In this document: positions 1 to 8,489 of the stretch, piece by piece
Position numbering within the stretch: position 1 is the first letter of the stretch
How the letters are laid out: each line of letters starts with the position of its first letter
Source: a virus
Direction: 5' to 3' (one strand)
Virus record (IMG/VR): IMGVR_UViG_3300025168_014374
Coordinates: 1 to 42,137 of that record
DNA length: 42,137 nucleotides
Translations under genes and position numbers: made by a program
Notes under the pieces: model-generated
The model's input: the letters and a program-made list of their open reading frames with translations, nothing else
Databases searched by the model: none
Told to the model about the DNA's origin: nothing

Positions 1-1
1 T

Positions 2-100
2 CATTTCTGTTTTGAAATAGATGATGAATGGGTGGTAGGTTATGGATTAGATGATAATTCATTAAAAAGAAATTATAGAAACATTTATAAAATAAATTGA
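2..100 (+). CDS. Hypoxanthine phosphoribosyltransferase-like protein, C-terminal fragment
   Basis: An open frame enters from the left edge and ends at TGA 98-100, leaving 32 residues. The fragment contains FEIDDEWVVGYGLDD followed by a YRN segment. This matches the C-terminal signature of hypoxanthine/guanine phosphoribosyltransferases (FEIP-[DN]-KFVVGYGLDY...YRNLP), the strand and loop that close the purine site. These enzymes convert hypoxanthine or guanine plus PRPP to IMP or GMP. The catalytic PRPP loop lies outside the window, so activity cannot be judged. A salvage role fits the nucleotide and replication genes that follow. Confidence 0.7.
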   Translation, partial: HFCFEIDDEWVVGYGLDDNSLKRNYRNIYKIN

Positions 101-109
101 AAAAGATTA

Positions 110-140
110 GGTTATATGAAATATATTTCTTATCTTTATA
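110..140 (+). promoter_or_regulatory. Class 1 (middle/early-type) promoter, copy 1
   Basis: GGTTATATGAAA starts at 110 and TTATCTT at 130-136, exactly 20 nt after the GG. The same spacing recurs at 2864, 8927 and 37486. A TATAT tract follows. It lies 24 nt upstream of the ATG at 160 and would transcribe the small membrane protein and the DNA polymerase. Promoter function is inferred from recurrence and position. It is the weakest copy because its downstream box has C where the others have A. Confidence 0.65.
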
Positions 141-159
141 TAAATAAAAAGAAAAAGTT

Positions 160-357
160 ATGAGAAAGGCAAAAGCGCAAGCTAAACGAATAAAATCATT
201 AATATCATATCCAGATGCTAAAAAACATCAAATAATTAGTTTTATTAAATCAGGAATTAGAATATTTGGATACATATTATTTACAGTTGATATACCGACA
301 GCAGTTGTTGTTTTAGTATTGAGTGAAATATTAGGAATTTTTGAAGAACTAGTTTAA
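160..357 (+). CDS. Small membrane protein, unknown function
   Basis: A 65-residue protein with a basic N-terminal third (RKAKAQAKRIK) and a hydrophobic stretch at about residues 34-60 (FGYILFTVDIPTAVVVLVLSE) that could form one membrane segment or hairpin. I do not recognise the family. Its stop is directly followed by the ATG of the DNA polymerase gene, so the two are almost certainly co-transcribed from the promoter at 110-140. The first ATG after the promoter was taken as the start. A positive-inside orientation would leave the N-terminus in the cytoplasm. Confidence 0.7.
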   Translation: MRKAKAQAKRIKSLISYPDAKKHQIISFIKSGIRIFGYILFTVDIPTAVVVLVLSEILGIFEELV

Positions 358-2844
358 ATGTATCAAGCAGTATCATATCACAAACGTACTAATAAAGTAC
401 ACATATGGGATGACCAAAAAGGTCATATTGAAGTAGACTATAAGCCTTATGCATATCGTAAATCTGATTATGGTAGATTTGTAGCATTAGATGGTAAACA
501 AGTTGAAAAGGTTTATAATCCAGACCCAGGAGATAGAGGTTTATATGAAGCTGATATCAATCCAGAAATGAGGACATTGATTGACATGTATACAGACTCT
601 GATGATGCATCGGTAGGACATAATACATTGTTTATTGATATTGAGGTTGATATCGAAGATGGATTTCCGACACCGGAAGAAGCTCAGCATGAAGTAACCT
701 CAATTGCAATTTATGATCAATTAGGCGATCAAAGATTTGTTTGGATATTAGATAAAGATAATGTAGTTGATAATGTAGTCCAATCTGGATATGAAGTTTC
801 ATCATGTTCAGATGAAAGAATCTTGTTAGCTAGATTTTTAAACAAGTATCAAGAAATTCGACCAACAATTATAACTGGTTGGAATATAGACTTTTTTGAT
901 ATTCCATACTTGTACAATAGAATGGTAAGGATATTAGGAGAAAAACAAGCGAGAGGGCTATCTCCAATTAATGATGTGATATGGTTAAAACATAGAAATA
1001 GATATAGAATATCAGGAGTATCATGTTTAGACTATATGGCACTTTATAAGAACTTTACTTATAATCAAGAATCAAGTTATTCACTTGAAGCTATATCACA
1101 AAAAGAATTAGGTAAAGGTAAGATGAAATATGAAGGCTCATTAAATGATTTGATGAGAGATGATATACAAGGTTATATTGATTACAACATGAATGATGTT
1201 GATTTGGTTTGGGAGATAGATGAGAAGATGAAACTTATTGATTTGGCTAGAAGTATATGTCATAAAGGCCATGTTCCATATGAAGACTTTTTATTTCCAA
1301 CTAGATATCTAGATGGTGCGGCATTAACATATCTGAAACGATTAGATATTGTATCACCTAGTAGAAAGCCAAGAACTTCAGATGAGCCATTAGAATTACT
1401 AGGAGCATATGTAAAAGCACCTAATCCAGGTAGATATAAGTGGGTTTACGACCTCGATTTAACATCTCTGTATCCTAGTATCATCATGACATTGAATGTT
1501 TCTCCAGAAACTAAAGTAACTAAATTGCAGAAGTTTGATGGCCATGCATATGTAAAAAATAAAGGACAGCATTATTCTGATGAATGGAATGGTTGGGAAA
1601 CTAGTCAAGATTTGAGAGAATATTTAGAAAAGAATAAATATTCAATTGCCGCTAATGGTGTTGTATATGATACTCAAATAAAAGGATTTCTGCCAAGTAT
1701 ATTGGATAAATGGTTTAATGAAAGAGTTGAATACAAAAATTTAAGAAAGAAGTATGAAGCTGAAGGCGATGAAGCCAAAGCAGAATATTTTGATAGGATG
1801 CAATTGGTAACTAAAATTTTATTGAATTCATTTTACGGTGTACTAGGTAATCCAGGTTTTAGATTTTTTGATCCTGATAATGCAGTAGCCATTACAAGTA
1901 CAGGACAGCAATTAATTAAGTTCACAGCTGATATTGGAAATAAATTTTATACAAGAGAGTTAGGCATAGAAAAAGATTATTGTATTTATACAGATACAGA
2001 TTCAACTTTCTTTTCATCATTACCAATTATAAAACATCGGTATCCAGATTATAATGAAACAAATGAAAAATGGATGGCAGATAAAACAATAGAAGTTGCA
2101 GACGAAGTTCAAGGATTTATCAATAGGTCATATGATATATATGGTAAACGATTTCATAATGTAGATATTCATAGATTTGATATTAAACAAGAAAATGTTG
2201 CTAAGGCCGGTTTATGGATTGCAAAGAAACGATATGCACAATGGATAATTAACGTTGAAGGCCATACCGTTTCAAAATTAGATGTAAAAGGATTAGATGT
2301 TGTTAGATCATCCTTTCCACCATCATTTAGAAAATTTATGGCTGAAGTTTTAGAAGACATTTTAAATGATACTGATAAGCCAACATTAGATGAAAAGATT
2401 CTTAAGTTTAAAGAATATATGAAAACATTAGGCCTAATGGAAGTAATGTTTCCAGTCGGTGTTAAAAATGTAAAAAAATATACTAGGAAAGGAGATGCAC
2501 CATTTGCTGTGAGATTAAAAGGCACACCAATCCATGTTAAGTCGGCATTAAATTATAATGACATGTTACGACATCATAAAATAAAATCAGTACGTGGAAT
2601 TATTAACGGTGAAAAAATTAAATGGACATATTTAAAAAATAATTCTATGGGTTTAGAAACAATGGCTATGAAAGGATATGATGATCCAGAGCCAATAGAA
2701 AAATTTGTAGAACAATACATAAATCATGATAAAGTTTTCAAATCAGCATTTGCTAACAAATTGAATGATTTTTATGGAGCAATGAATTGGGGTAGAATTC
2801 CCGAAAATAATAATTTAGGAAAATTTTTTGCATTTGATAATTAA
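358..2844 (+). CDS. 43: Family B DNA polymerase (T4 gp43-like)
   Basis: Replicative DNA polymerase with 3'-5' proofreading, 828 residues against about 900 for T4 gp43. The exonuclease motifs are visible: Exo I FIDIE (92-96), Exo II GWNIDFFDIPYLYNR (174-188) and Exo III Y276-x3-D280. The polymerase motifs follow in order: A, DLTSLYPSI (367-375); B, KILLNSFYGVLGNPG (486-500); C, YTDTDS (544-549); and KKRY near 620. Both catalytic aspartates are present, so the enzyme should be active. It should work with the clamp at 5693 and the loaders at 6848 and 8007. The ATG directly abuts the upstream stop. Confidence 0.97.
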   Translation: MYQAVSYHKRTNKVHIWDDQKGHIEVDYKPYAYRKSDYGRFVALDGKQVEKVYNPDPGDRGLYEADINPEMRTLIDMYTDSDDASVGHNTLFIDIEVDIEDGFPTPEEAQHEVTSIAIYDQLGDQRFVWILDKDNVVDNVVQSGYEVSSCSDERILLARFLNKYQEIRPTIITGWNIDFFDIPYLYNRMVRILGEKQARGLSPINDVIWLKHRNRYRISGVSCLDYMALYKNFTYNQESSYSLEAISQKELGKGKMKYEGSLNDLMRDDIQGYIDYNMNDVDLVWEIDEKMKLIDLARSICHKGHVPYEDFLFPTRYLDGAALTYLKRLDIVSPSRKPRTSDEPLELLGAYVKAPNPGRYKWVYDLDLTSLYPSIIMTLNVSPETKVTKLQKFDGHAYVKNKGQHYSDEWNGWETSQDLREYLEKNKYSIAANGVVYDTQIKGFLPSILDKWFNERVEYKNLRKKYEAEGDEAKAEYFDRMQLVTKILLNSFYGVLGNPGFRFFDPDNAVAITSTGQQLIKFTADIGNKFYTRELGIEKDYCIYTDTDSTFFSSLPIIKHRYPDYNETNEKWMADKTIEVADEVQGFINRSYDIYGKRFHNVDIHRFDIKQENVAKAGLWIAKKRYAQWIINVEGHTVSKLDVKGLDVVRSSFPPSFRKFMAEVLEDILNDTDKPTLDEKILKFKEYMKTLGLMEVMFPVGVKNVKKYTRKGDAPFAVRLKGTPIHVKSALNYNDMLRHHKIKSVRGIINGEKIKWTYLKNNSMGLETMAMKGYDDPEPIEKFVEQYINHDKVFKSAFANKLNDFYGAMNWGRIPENNNLGKFFAFDN

Positions 2845-2863
2845 AAAAGTAGTTAAATAATTT

Positions 2864-2894
2864 GGTTGTTTGCAAAAAATTTCTTATATTAATA
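2864..2894 (+). promoter_or_regulatory. Class 1 (middle/early-type) promoter, copy 2
   Basis: GGTTGTTTGCAAAA starts at 2864 and TTATATT lies at 2884-2890, 20 nt after the GG as in the other copies. It sits in the 64-nt gap after the polymerase gene, 14 nt before the ATG at 2909. The TTTGCAAAA part, about 12 nt from a TATATT box, recalls the T4 MotA-box arrangement of middle promoters. That comparison is inference. Confidence 0.75.
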
Positions 2895-2908
2895 TAAATT
2901 AGAAAAAT

Positions 2909-3328
2909 ATGTACGGAAAAAGTTACTGGTATGGTAAAGAAGTAGAAGGAAGGTTATCTGATATAGAGACAGTATTTGTTAGAGGACAATTGCCTAAAAA
3001 TTATAAAGAATATCCTCATGTATATTTTACAATTGAATATATTGAAATGTGCTGTGTACATGGTAATTGGGATGATATTCATAGTATATTAGAGACAAAA
3101 CAGTATGTGACAATTGAAGCTAATTCAAAAACAATGGATAAGATTCCAATGTCTATATTTAATAGAGCACATGTTATATACAGAATATCAGATATCCATG
3201 TTGCCAAACTTAAGAAGACAGATACATTATCAATTGATGCCGGCTGGTATCGTGTACATCAAATTACAAAATGTAATATGATGGAAATTAACCCAGATGA
3301 TTATAAATTTGACAGAATAAACGAATAA
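2909..3328 (+). CDS. Conserved-looking phage protein of unknown function
   Basis: A 139-residue soluble, slightly acidic protein that I do not recognise. It is rich in aromatic residues (YGKSYWYGKE at the start) and has no clear catalytic motif; paired cysteines CC occur at residues 48-49. It is the first gene behind the promoter at 2864 and is followed after 5 nt by a glycosyltransferase and then the dpdA-like gene. It could belong to that modification set or be a small replication accessory; the sequence does not decide. Confidence 0.75.
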   Translation: MYGKSYWYGKEVEGRLSDIETVFVRGQLPKNYKEYPHVYFTIEYIEMCCVHGNWDDIHSILETKQYVTIEANSKTMDKIPMSIFNRAHVIYRISDIHVAKLKKTDTLSIDAGWYRVHQITKCNMMEINPDDYKFDRINE

Positions 3329-3333
3329 AAATT

Positions 3334-4500
3334 ATGAAAAGAAACGTATTTTATTTTGGTCTAGAACCATTAAAAGCTAGGTATACATATCAATTATGTA
3401 AAGAATGGATGCCTAAAACATTTGAAACATATTCAAATAAATTAAATTTTATCGATGTAGATGGAGACTTTGATGAAGATTGTGAAATTAAAGTTGGTGC
3501 AGTATTAGATGCAATTGGTAGAGGTAAATATAGTTTATCTCAATGCCAAAACTTCTTACAAATGTTGTATGATGATAAAGTGAATGACGGTGATATAATA
3601 TTCTTGCAAGACTATTGGACACCAGGAGTTGAGGCCATATGGTATGCATTAGATCTATATGGATATAAGAATGTAAAGGTATATACAATGTGTCATGCTC
3701 AGTCAGTAGATGAGTATGATTTTACTTGGCCAATGAGAGATTGGATGCGCCCATATGAATTAGGATTGGATAAAAGATTGACTGGTATATTTGTAGGTAG
3801 TTCTATTCATAAAGAACAATTAAGATCTGCCGGATTCAATGCTCCAATACATGTTGTTTCATTGCCAATACATAAACAGGCAACATTAGAAAAACTTCCA
3901 GCCGGATCATATAAAAAGAAAAATACAATTGTATATTCATCTAGATTAGATAAAGAAAAGAATCCTTTCTTTATGATGAAAGTTGCAGAAGCCTTTTTGC
4001 AAAATCATCCAGATTATGAATGGCATGTAACTACATCAGGTAAATCATTTAGATCAATGTTACCAGGTGTTATAGATGCATTAACTTTATTAGCAGAGAA
4101 GCAGCCTAGATTTAAACTAATGACAGGATTAACAAAAGAAGAATATTATACAGAATTAGCAACATGTAAGATTCAATTCAATTCCGCATTACAAGATTAT
4201 GTATCATGGACAGTTATTGAATCGACAGCATTTGGTGCTGATATAGTATTTCCATTCTTCAGAAGTTTTCCAGAATTTATAGATGCTGATAGAATGTATA
4301 AACCATTTGATGTTAAAGATGCATTAGAAACAATAGAAGATGCATTAGAAACGCCTAGAGTTCATCCACATATAGTTGAGAGATCTGATTTAGGAAGACG
4401 AATGGAAGGTTATATTATTGCTAATGATTATGAAAATGAATTATGTGTTTGGCATGAAAAGGAATTATGTGAAGCATTATTAGAACAAGAGAACGTATGA
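3334..4500 (+). CDS. GT-B glycosyltransferase (GT4-like) beside dpdA
   Basis: A 388-residue protein with two Rossmann-like halves. The C-terminal half carries the usual group 1 (GT4-like) pattern: IVYSSRLDKEKNPFFMMKVAE for the donor domain start, TGLTKEEYYTELATCKIQFN, and a VIESTAFG segment where family members bind the nucleotide sugar. The acceptor is unknown. Its stop overlaps the ATG of the dpdA-like gene in an ATGA, and it lies inside the replisome cluster, far from the large glycan island. That placement suggests DNA or a modified base as a possible acceptor, by analogy with T4 DNA glucosyltransferases; this is inference. Confidence 0.8.
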   Translation: MKRNVFYFGLEPLKARYTYQLCKEWMPKTFETYSNKLNFIDVDGDFDEDCEIKVGAVLDAIGRGKYSLSQCQNFLQMLYDDKVNDGDIIFLQDYWTPGVEAIWYALDLYGYKNVKVYTMCHAQSVDEYDFTWPMRDWMRPYELGLDKRLTGIFVGSSIHKEQLRSAGFNAPIHVVSLPIHKQATLEKLPAGSYKKKNTIVYSSRLDKEKNPFFMMKVAEAFLQNHPDYEWHVTTSGKSFRSMLPGVIDALTLLAEKQPRFKLMTGLTKEEYYTELATCKIQFNSALQDYVSWTVIESTAFGADIVFPFFRSFPEFIDADRMYKPFDVKDALETIEDALETPRVHPHIVERSDLGRRMEGYIIANDYENELCVWHEKELCEALLEQENV

Positions 4501-5681
4501 AAGATTTAATTTATTATCCATCATTATCTGCAGGAGGCTGTGCAGGAGACTTTAAAAAGAATAAAGAAGTTAAGCCCGGATTATCGTGTAGATTTTATGA
4601 TAAAGACTTTCCTGAAAGATGGAGACATCCATATTTTCTTATAACTGCTGGTCATCATTATAAATGGATGGATGCAAGAGAAAGGTATGGATTAGAAGAT
4701 GATGTCCTAGTATTAGGCGATTCAGGAGGTTTCCAATTAGCCACCGGTGCTATTAAATGGGACCCATCTTTTAAGAAAACTATATTTGATTGGTTAGAAG
4801 CAAATTGTGATTTAGGAGTTAATTTAGATATTCCTCCTAGAGCAAAATATGATGGAAAGTTTTATGAATGTATGGATATTAGTTATGATAACTTTAAATA
4901 TTTTGCAGATAATCAAACTGGTAAATGTAAATTCTTAAATGTTATTCAAGGTAATAATGTTGAAGAATATGAGGCGTGGTATCAGAAAATGAAAGATTTT
5001 GAATTTAATGGTTGGTGTATCGGAGGAGCTCAAAAAAGAGTTACTATGTTTATGTCTGCATTAGTTCCAATGATTAAGAATAGAGAATTTGAAAAAGTAA
5101 GAAATCAATTTATACATGTATTAGGTATTTCAAAAATTTCAGATTTCTTTATGTTAAGTTTCTTTCAAAAGATGGTAAACAAATATCATGGAGGTAGAAT
5201 ACAAATATCAACAGATTCAAGTTCACCTGGGCTATATCCTGTATATGGAACTTATTTGCATTCACCTCAATTAAGTAAAATGACTTTTACAGATTTATAC
5301 TTTCCAAAAGGTGAAAATCTTCCTTATAATGCTGATGACTTAGTTCCTAATCCGTTAGGACATCCAGTATCAGAAGGAATGACATTTGGTGAAGTATCAA
5401 ATTATAAAGGTGATGTGACAATGAAAATGACATTAAATAATTTATTTGTATTTAATGAAACTGTTAGGCAAGTAGAAGAAATAGTAAAATGTCATAACGA
5501 ACTACTACAAACAGTAGTACCGAGAGATTTTTATAGTGTACTGATGAGCATGGAACAAATGTTTCAAGATCCAGACAAAGCTATTCATATCTATAATAAG
5601 AATAGACAATTATATGATAGATTTGGTGGTAGCACTAGAGATTTAGTAAATAATGAAGTAATGAACAAATTTTTTGAATAA
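4497..5681 (+). CDS. dpdA: DpdA/TGT-like 7-deazaguanine transglycosylase
   Basis: A 394-residue protein with the tRNA-guanine transglycosylase fold pattern. It has GDSGGFQLATG (74-84; D75 aligns with the TGT general base in DSGGFQ), VIQGN (149-153) like the TGT VQGG, GWCIGGAQK (172-180) like GFAIGGL, VLGIS (209-213), and ISTDSSSPG (237-245), where D240 fits the nucleophilic aspartate. The C-terminal C-x-C-x2-C...H zinc site of tRNA TGT is not seen. Phage proteins of this kind (DpdA) exchange guanine in DNA for a 7-deazaguanine. Its place among polymerase and clamp genes favours DNA over tRNA as substrate. No preQ0 synthesis genes (folE, queD, queE, queC) are in the window. Confidence 0.8.
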   Translation: MKDLIYYPSLSAGGCAGDFKKNKEVKPGLSCRFYDKDFPERWRHPYFLITAGHHYKWMDARERYGLEDDVLVLGDSGGFQLATGAIKWDPSFKKTIFDWLEANCDLGVNLDIPPRAKYDGKFYECMDISYDNFKYFADNQTGKCKFLNVIQGNNVEEYEAWYQKMKDFEFNGWCIGGAQKRVTMFMSALVPMIKNREFEKVRNQFIHVLGISKISDFFMLSFFQKMVNKYHGGRIQISTDSSSPGLYPVYGTYLHSPQLSKMTFTDLYFPKGENLPYNADDLVPNPLGHPVSEGMTFGEVSNYKGDVTMKMTLNNLFVFNETVRQVEEIVKCHNELLQTVVPRDFYSVLMSMEQMFQDPDKAIHIYNKNRQLYDRFGGSTRDLVNNEVMNKFFE

Positions 5682-5692
5682 AAAGGAAATAT

Positions 5693-6409
5693 ATGGAAAA
5701 GAAAAAATTAATTAGTTTTATTGATAAGTATCATTTAGCAGGTAATGCAAATTCTGTTAAATTAGAAATAAAAGATAAAACAATGCATTGTAATTTTATT
5801 ACAGATGACCAAAATGTAATAGGCTCAGTAACAATGAAAGGATTTGATGTTGAAGACTGCATACTAGGAGTTTATGCAACATCTCAATTGACAAAATTAT
5901 TAACAGCATTAGATAATGAAATAGATTTTAAAGTTAGTAAAGCAGATGCAAGTGCATTTTCAATTAAAATATCTGATAAAACAACAAAGGTAACATTTAT
6001 GTTAGCAGATTTATCAGTTATAAGACAAGTACCAGATCTTAAGAATACACCTGATTGGAACGTGTCATTTGAATTGACAAAGGATTTTACAGATAAATTT
6101 ATAAAATCAAAAAATGCATTACCAGAAACAGAAAATTTTGCAGTACAATCAAATAATGGAAGAACTGAAATGATTCTTAATTATTCTACTTTGAATACTA
6201 ATAGAATAACATGGCCTTTGGAAATACCAGGTGCAACAGATTTATCTGCAACATGTTTCTCAGCTAATTTATTTAAAGAAATATTACATGCAAATAAAGA
6301 TTGTGAATACGGTGAATTAAATGTTTCAAGTGCAGGATTGGCAAAAGTTGTATTTAAATTAGCTGAAGGAGCATCGACTTATTATTTAGTACAATTACAA
6401 GCATCATAA
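5693..6409 (+). CDS. 45: Sliding clamp (T4 gp45-like)
   Basis: A 238-residue protein, near the 228 of T4 gp45. It starts MEKKKLISFIDKYHLAG, has the GSVTMKGFDVEDCILGVYATSQLTKLL segment, and ends in a YYLVQLQAS strand, all typical of phage gp45-type processivity clamps. The trimeric ring tethers the polymerase to DNA and in T4 also activates late transcription. A purine-rich AAAAAGGAAAT precedes the ATG. Its stop shares one base with the dut start (TAATG), so the two are translationally coupled. If the late promoters here work as in T4, this clamp is the expected co-activator. Confidence 0.88.
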   Translation: MEKKKLISFIDKYHLAGNANSVKLEIKDKTMHCNFITDDQNVIGSVTMKGFDVEDCILGVYATSQLTKLLTALDNEIDFKVSKADASAFSIKISDKTTKVTFMLADLSVIRQVPDLKNTPDWNVSFELTKDFTDKFIKSKNALPETENFAVQSNNGRTEMILNYSTLNTNRITWPLEIPGATDLSATCFSANLFKEILHANKDCEYGELNVSSAGLAKVVFKLAEGASTYYLVQLQAS

Positions 6410-6846
6410 TGAAAGTAAAATTTAAAAAATTAGTAGATACAGCTATAATTCCATCATATGCAAAAGCAGGTGATGCCGGATTAGATATGGTCGCGACTAA
6501 ACATTTAGTCAATCCAGATCATAATTTTATTCAATATCATACAGGTATTGCGGTTGAAATACCAGAAGGACATGTAGGATTATTATTTCCAAGATCATCA
6601 ATATCAAAAACAGATTTGAGATTGGCAAATGGAGTTGGAGTAATAGATTCAGGATATAGAGGAGAAGTTGTATTTAGATATAAGTTTAAAAAGGATACAT
6701 ATTTTGCAGGAATGAAAAGATATGTAGACGGAGACAGAGTAGGTCAATTAATAATAATTCCAATACCACAAATAGATCTTGAAGAAGTTTCTGAATTAAC
6801 AGATACGGATAGAGGTGATGGTGGATTTGGATCAACAGGTAAATAA
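6409..6846 (+). CDS. dut: dUTPase
   Basis: A trimeric-type dUTP pyrophosphatase of 145 residues, normal for the family. It keeps dUTP out of DNA and supplies dUMP. Conserved motifs in order: AGDAGLDM (20-27), FPRSSISK (about 60-67), NGVGVIDSGYRGEV (74-87, with the catalytic Asp in IDSGYRGE), DRVGQLII, and the glycine-rich RGDGGFGSTG at the C-terminus. All five motifs are intact. The start codon overlaps the clamp stop, and the gp44-like gene begins one base after its stop. Confidence 0.96.
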   Translation: MKVKFKKLVDTAIIPSYAKAGDAGLDMVATKHLVNPDHNFIQYHTGIAVEIPEGHVGLLFPRSSISKTDLRLANGVGVIDSGYRGEVVFRYKFKKDTYFAGMKRYVDGDRVGQLIIIPIPQIDLEEVSELTDTDRGDGGFGSTGK

Positions 6847-6847
6847 T

Positions 6848-7774
6848 ATGTTTGGAAATCAAGAACACACATTATGGGTAGAAAAGTTTAGACCCGGTAC
6901 ATTAGATGGTTATGTCGGTAATGAAGATATAATTGATAAGGTTAAAATTTATATAGAATCAGGAGATGTTCCTCATCTGTTGTTTTATGGAGGAGCAGGA
7001 ACAGGTAAAACTACATTAGCCAAGATTATTGCAAATAATGTTGATGCAGATATCATGTATATAAATGCCTCGGATGAAAATAATATTGAAACAGTTAGAA
7101 CCAAGATCAAGAATTATGCAAGTACAGTAGGATTTAAAACATGGAAGATTGTTATATTAGATGAAGCAGATTATATGACTCCAAATGGCCAAGCAGCCTT
7201 AAGAAATTTGATGGAGACATTTAGTAAGACAACTAGATTTATATTGACATGTAATTATGTTGAAAAGATTATAGATCCTATCCAATCCAGGTGTCAGGTG
7301 TTTGGTATTACTCCTCCTAATAAAAAAGAAGTTGCCAAAAGGATTGTGTCAATATTGGAAGAACTTGAAGTGTCTTATGATAACAAAGACCTTGTTACAA
7401 TTATAAACGCCGGCTATCCTGATATAAGAAGGGTATTAAATGGGTGTCAGAGGCAGGTTATTGATGGAGTATTGAAAATAGATGATACTAGTGTCATGCA
7501 AGCAAATTATATGAACAAACTAGTTGAGATAATAAAAAATGATGACAAGAAATCAGCCTTTAAAAATATTAGACAATTGATAAATGATAGTAAAGTTAAA
7601 GACTTCTCCGCATTACACAAATATTTATTTGATGAAGTGGATAGTTATGCAACAGGTCATATAGCAGGTGTTATATTAATATTAGCAGAATCACAATATC
7701 AAGATGCATTTGCAGTCGATAAAGAATTACATATCATGTCTACAATAGTAAAATTATTAAACGAATTAAAATAA
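6848..7774 (+). CDS. 44: Clamp-loader large subunit (T4 gp44-like AAA+ ATPase)
   Basis: The AAA+ ATPase that opens and loads the gp45-type clamp, 308 residues (T4 gp44 has 319). Walker A is GGAGTGKTT (48-56), Walker B ILDEAD (103-108), sensor 1 LTCNY, and the clamp-loader SRC motif is at 147-149. Start: the frame is open further upstream, but ATG 6848, one base after the dut stop, begins the family's usual N-terminus (LWVEKFRPGTLDGYVG); an upstream start would lie inside dut. The partner small subunit is at 8007. Confidence 0.95.
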   Translation: MFGNQEHTLWVEKFRPGTLDGYVGNEDIIDKVKIYIESGDVPHLLFYGGAGTGKTTLAKIIANNVDADIMYINASDENNIETVRTKIKNYASTVGFKTWKIVILDEADYMTPNGQAALRNLMETFSKTTRFILTCNYVEKIIDPIQSRCQVFGITPPNKKEVAKRIVSILEELEVSYDNKDLVTIINAGYPDIRRVLNGCQRQVIDGVLKIDDTSVMQANYMNKLVEIIKNDDKKSAFKNIRQLINDSKVKDFSALHKYLFDEVDSYATGHIAGVILILAESQYQDAFAVDKELHIMSTIVKLLNELK

Positions 7775-7783
7775 AGGAAAATT

Positions 7784-8065
7784 ATGGCAAAAAATTATAA
7801 TATACATAATATGAAAGCAGGTCCAGCACAATCAAATGCAGGTCTTAATACAAATATTAATATCAAGCCAGAAGACTTAGATGATATTGTATGTGAACAA
7901 TGTAGTAGTAAATATTTTAGACAAGTACAGGCATTTAAAAGATTATCAGCACTAATATCACCAACTGGTAAAGAACAAATAGTTCCAGTCCCAGTATATA
8001 GATGTGATGAATGTGGATTTATTAACGAATCATTTAGACCAGTTGAAGCAAAAAATAAAAAATAA
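7784..8065 (+). CDS. Small zinc-ribbon protein
   Basis: A 93-residue protein with two CxxC pairs, CEQC (37-40) and CDEC (74-77), spaced as in a zinc ribbon. The N-terminus is low-complexity and rich in Asn and Gly, and the C-terminus is lysine-rich. AAAGGAAAA precedes the start. It lies between the two clamp-loader genes, so a replication or late-transcription role is possible. I do not recognise a named family. The 3' end overlaps the likely start region of the gp62-like gene in another frame. Confidence 0.75.
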   Translation: MAKNYNIHNMKAGPAQSNAGLNTNINIKPEDLDDIVCEQCSSKYFRQVQAFKRLSALISPTGKEQIVPVPVYRCDECGFINESFRPVEAKNKK

Positions 8066-8489
8066 ACCAGCTACATTATTTGACCATTTAGCAAATATAA
8101 CATGGAAAAAGAAGCCATGGTCAATGCTTACTGAATTAGATCAAAAATCATTTACGCCATATCTAATTAATAGATGGTTATCAATGAATCCAGACTATAT
8201 AGAAATAGTTGATATGTTTCAACAATATACTATTGGTCCATTAAATAAAAAACATGTGTATCAATTATATTATGATATTTTGCCAAAAGCAAAAACATTT
8301 AATAAGTATATAAAAGGAAAGAAAATGAATAAATACAATAAAAGTTTAGTTACAGTAGTTGCAAACCATTATCAAGTTTCTAGAATAGAAGCAGAATCAT
8401 ATATCGATTTATTAGAACAAGATGAAATAACAGATTTACTAAAAATGTATGGCAAACAAGAAAAACAAATTAAAGAGTTATTAAGATGA
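8007..8489 (+). CDS. 62: Clamp-loader small subunit (T4 gp62-like)
   Basis: About 150-160 residues, unlike any ATPase. The segment FTPYLINRWLSMNPDYIEIVDMFQ, then YQLYYDILPKAKTFNKYIKG, matches the phage gp62 pattern (short family helix with PFLVNR-LS, later K-KRF-KWIKK). gp62 forms the loader with four gp44 subunits. The position two genes after gp44 supports the call. The start is uncertain: GTG 8004 and ATG 8007 lie inside the previous gene, and TTG 8043 would begin just before KNKPATLFDHL, which looks like the true conserved N-terminus. No good ribosome site decides between them. Confidence 0.75.
   Translation: MNVDLLTNHLDQLKQKIKNKPATLFDHLANITWKKKPWSMLTELDQKSFTPYLINRWLSMNPDYIEIVDMFQQYTIGPLNKKHVYQLYYDILPKAKTFNKYIKGKKMNKYNKSLVTVVANHYQVSRIEAESYIDLLEQDEITDLLKMYGKQEKQIKELLR

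Noticed and set aside
139-146. Exact T4 late promoter box TATAAATA before the gene at 160
   Set aside because: In so AT-rich a sequence this 8-mer is expected many times by chance; here it falls within the tail of the better supported class 1 promoter.
2169-2525. 118-residue open frame on the - strand inside the polymerase gene
   Set aside because: Shadow of the polymerase coding sequence in an AT-rich genome.
2845-2908. Rho-independent terminator after the polymerase gene
   Set aside because: The gap has A/T runs but no stable GC-containing stem; it is explained by the class 1 promoter.
4497-5681. Reading the TGT-like gene as an ordinary tRNA-guanine transglycosylase
   Set aside because: The zinc-site cysteines of tRNA TGT are not visible and the gene sits among replication genes; DpdA is preferred, although tRNA activity is not excluded.
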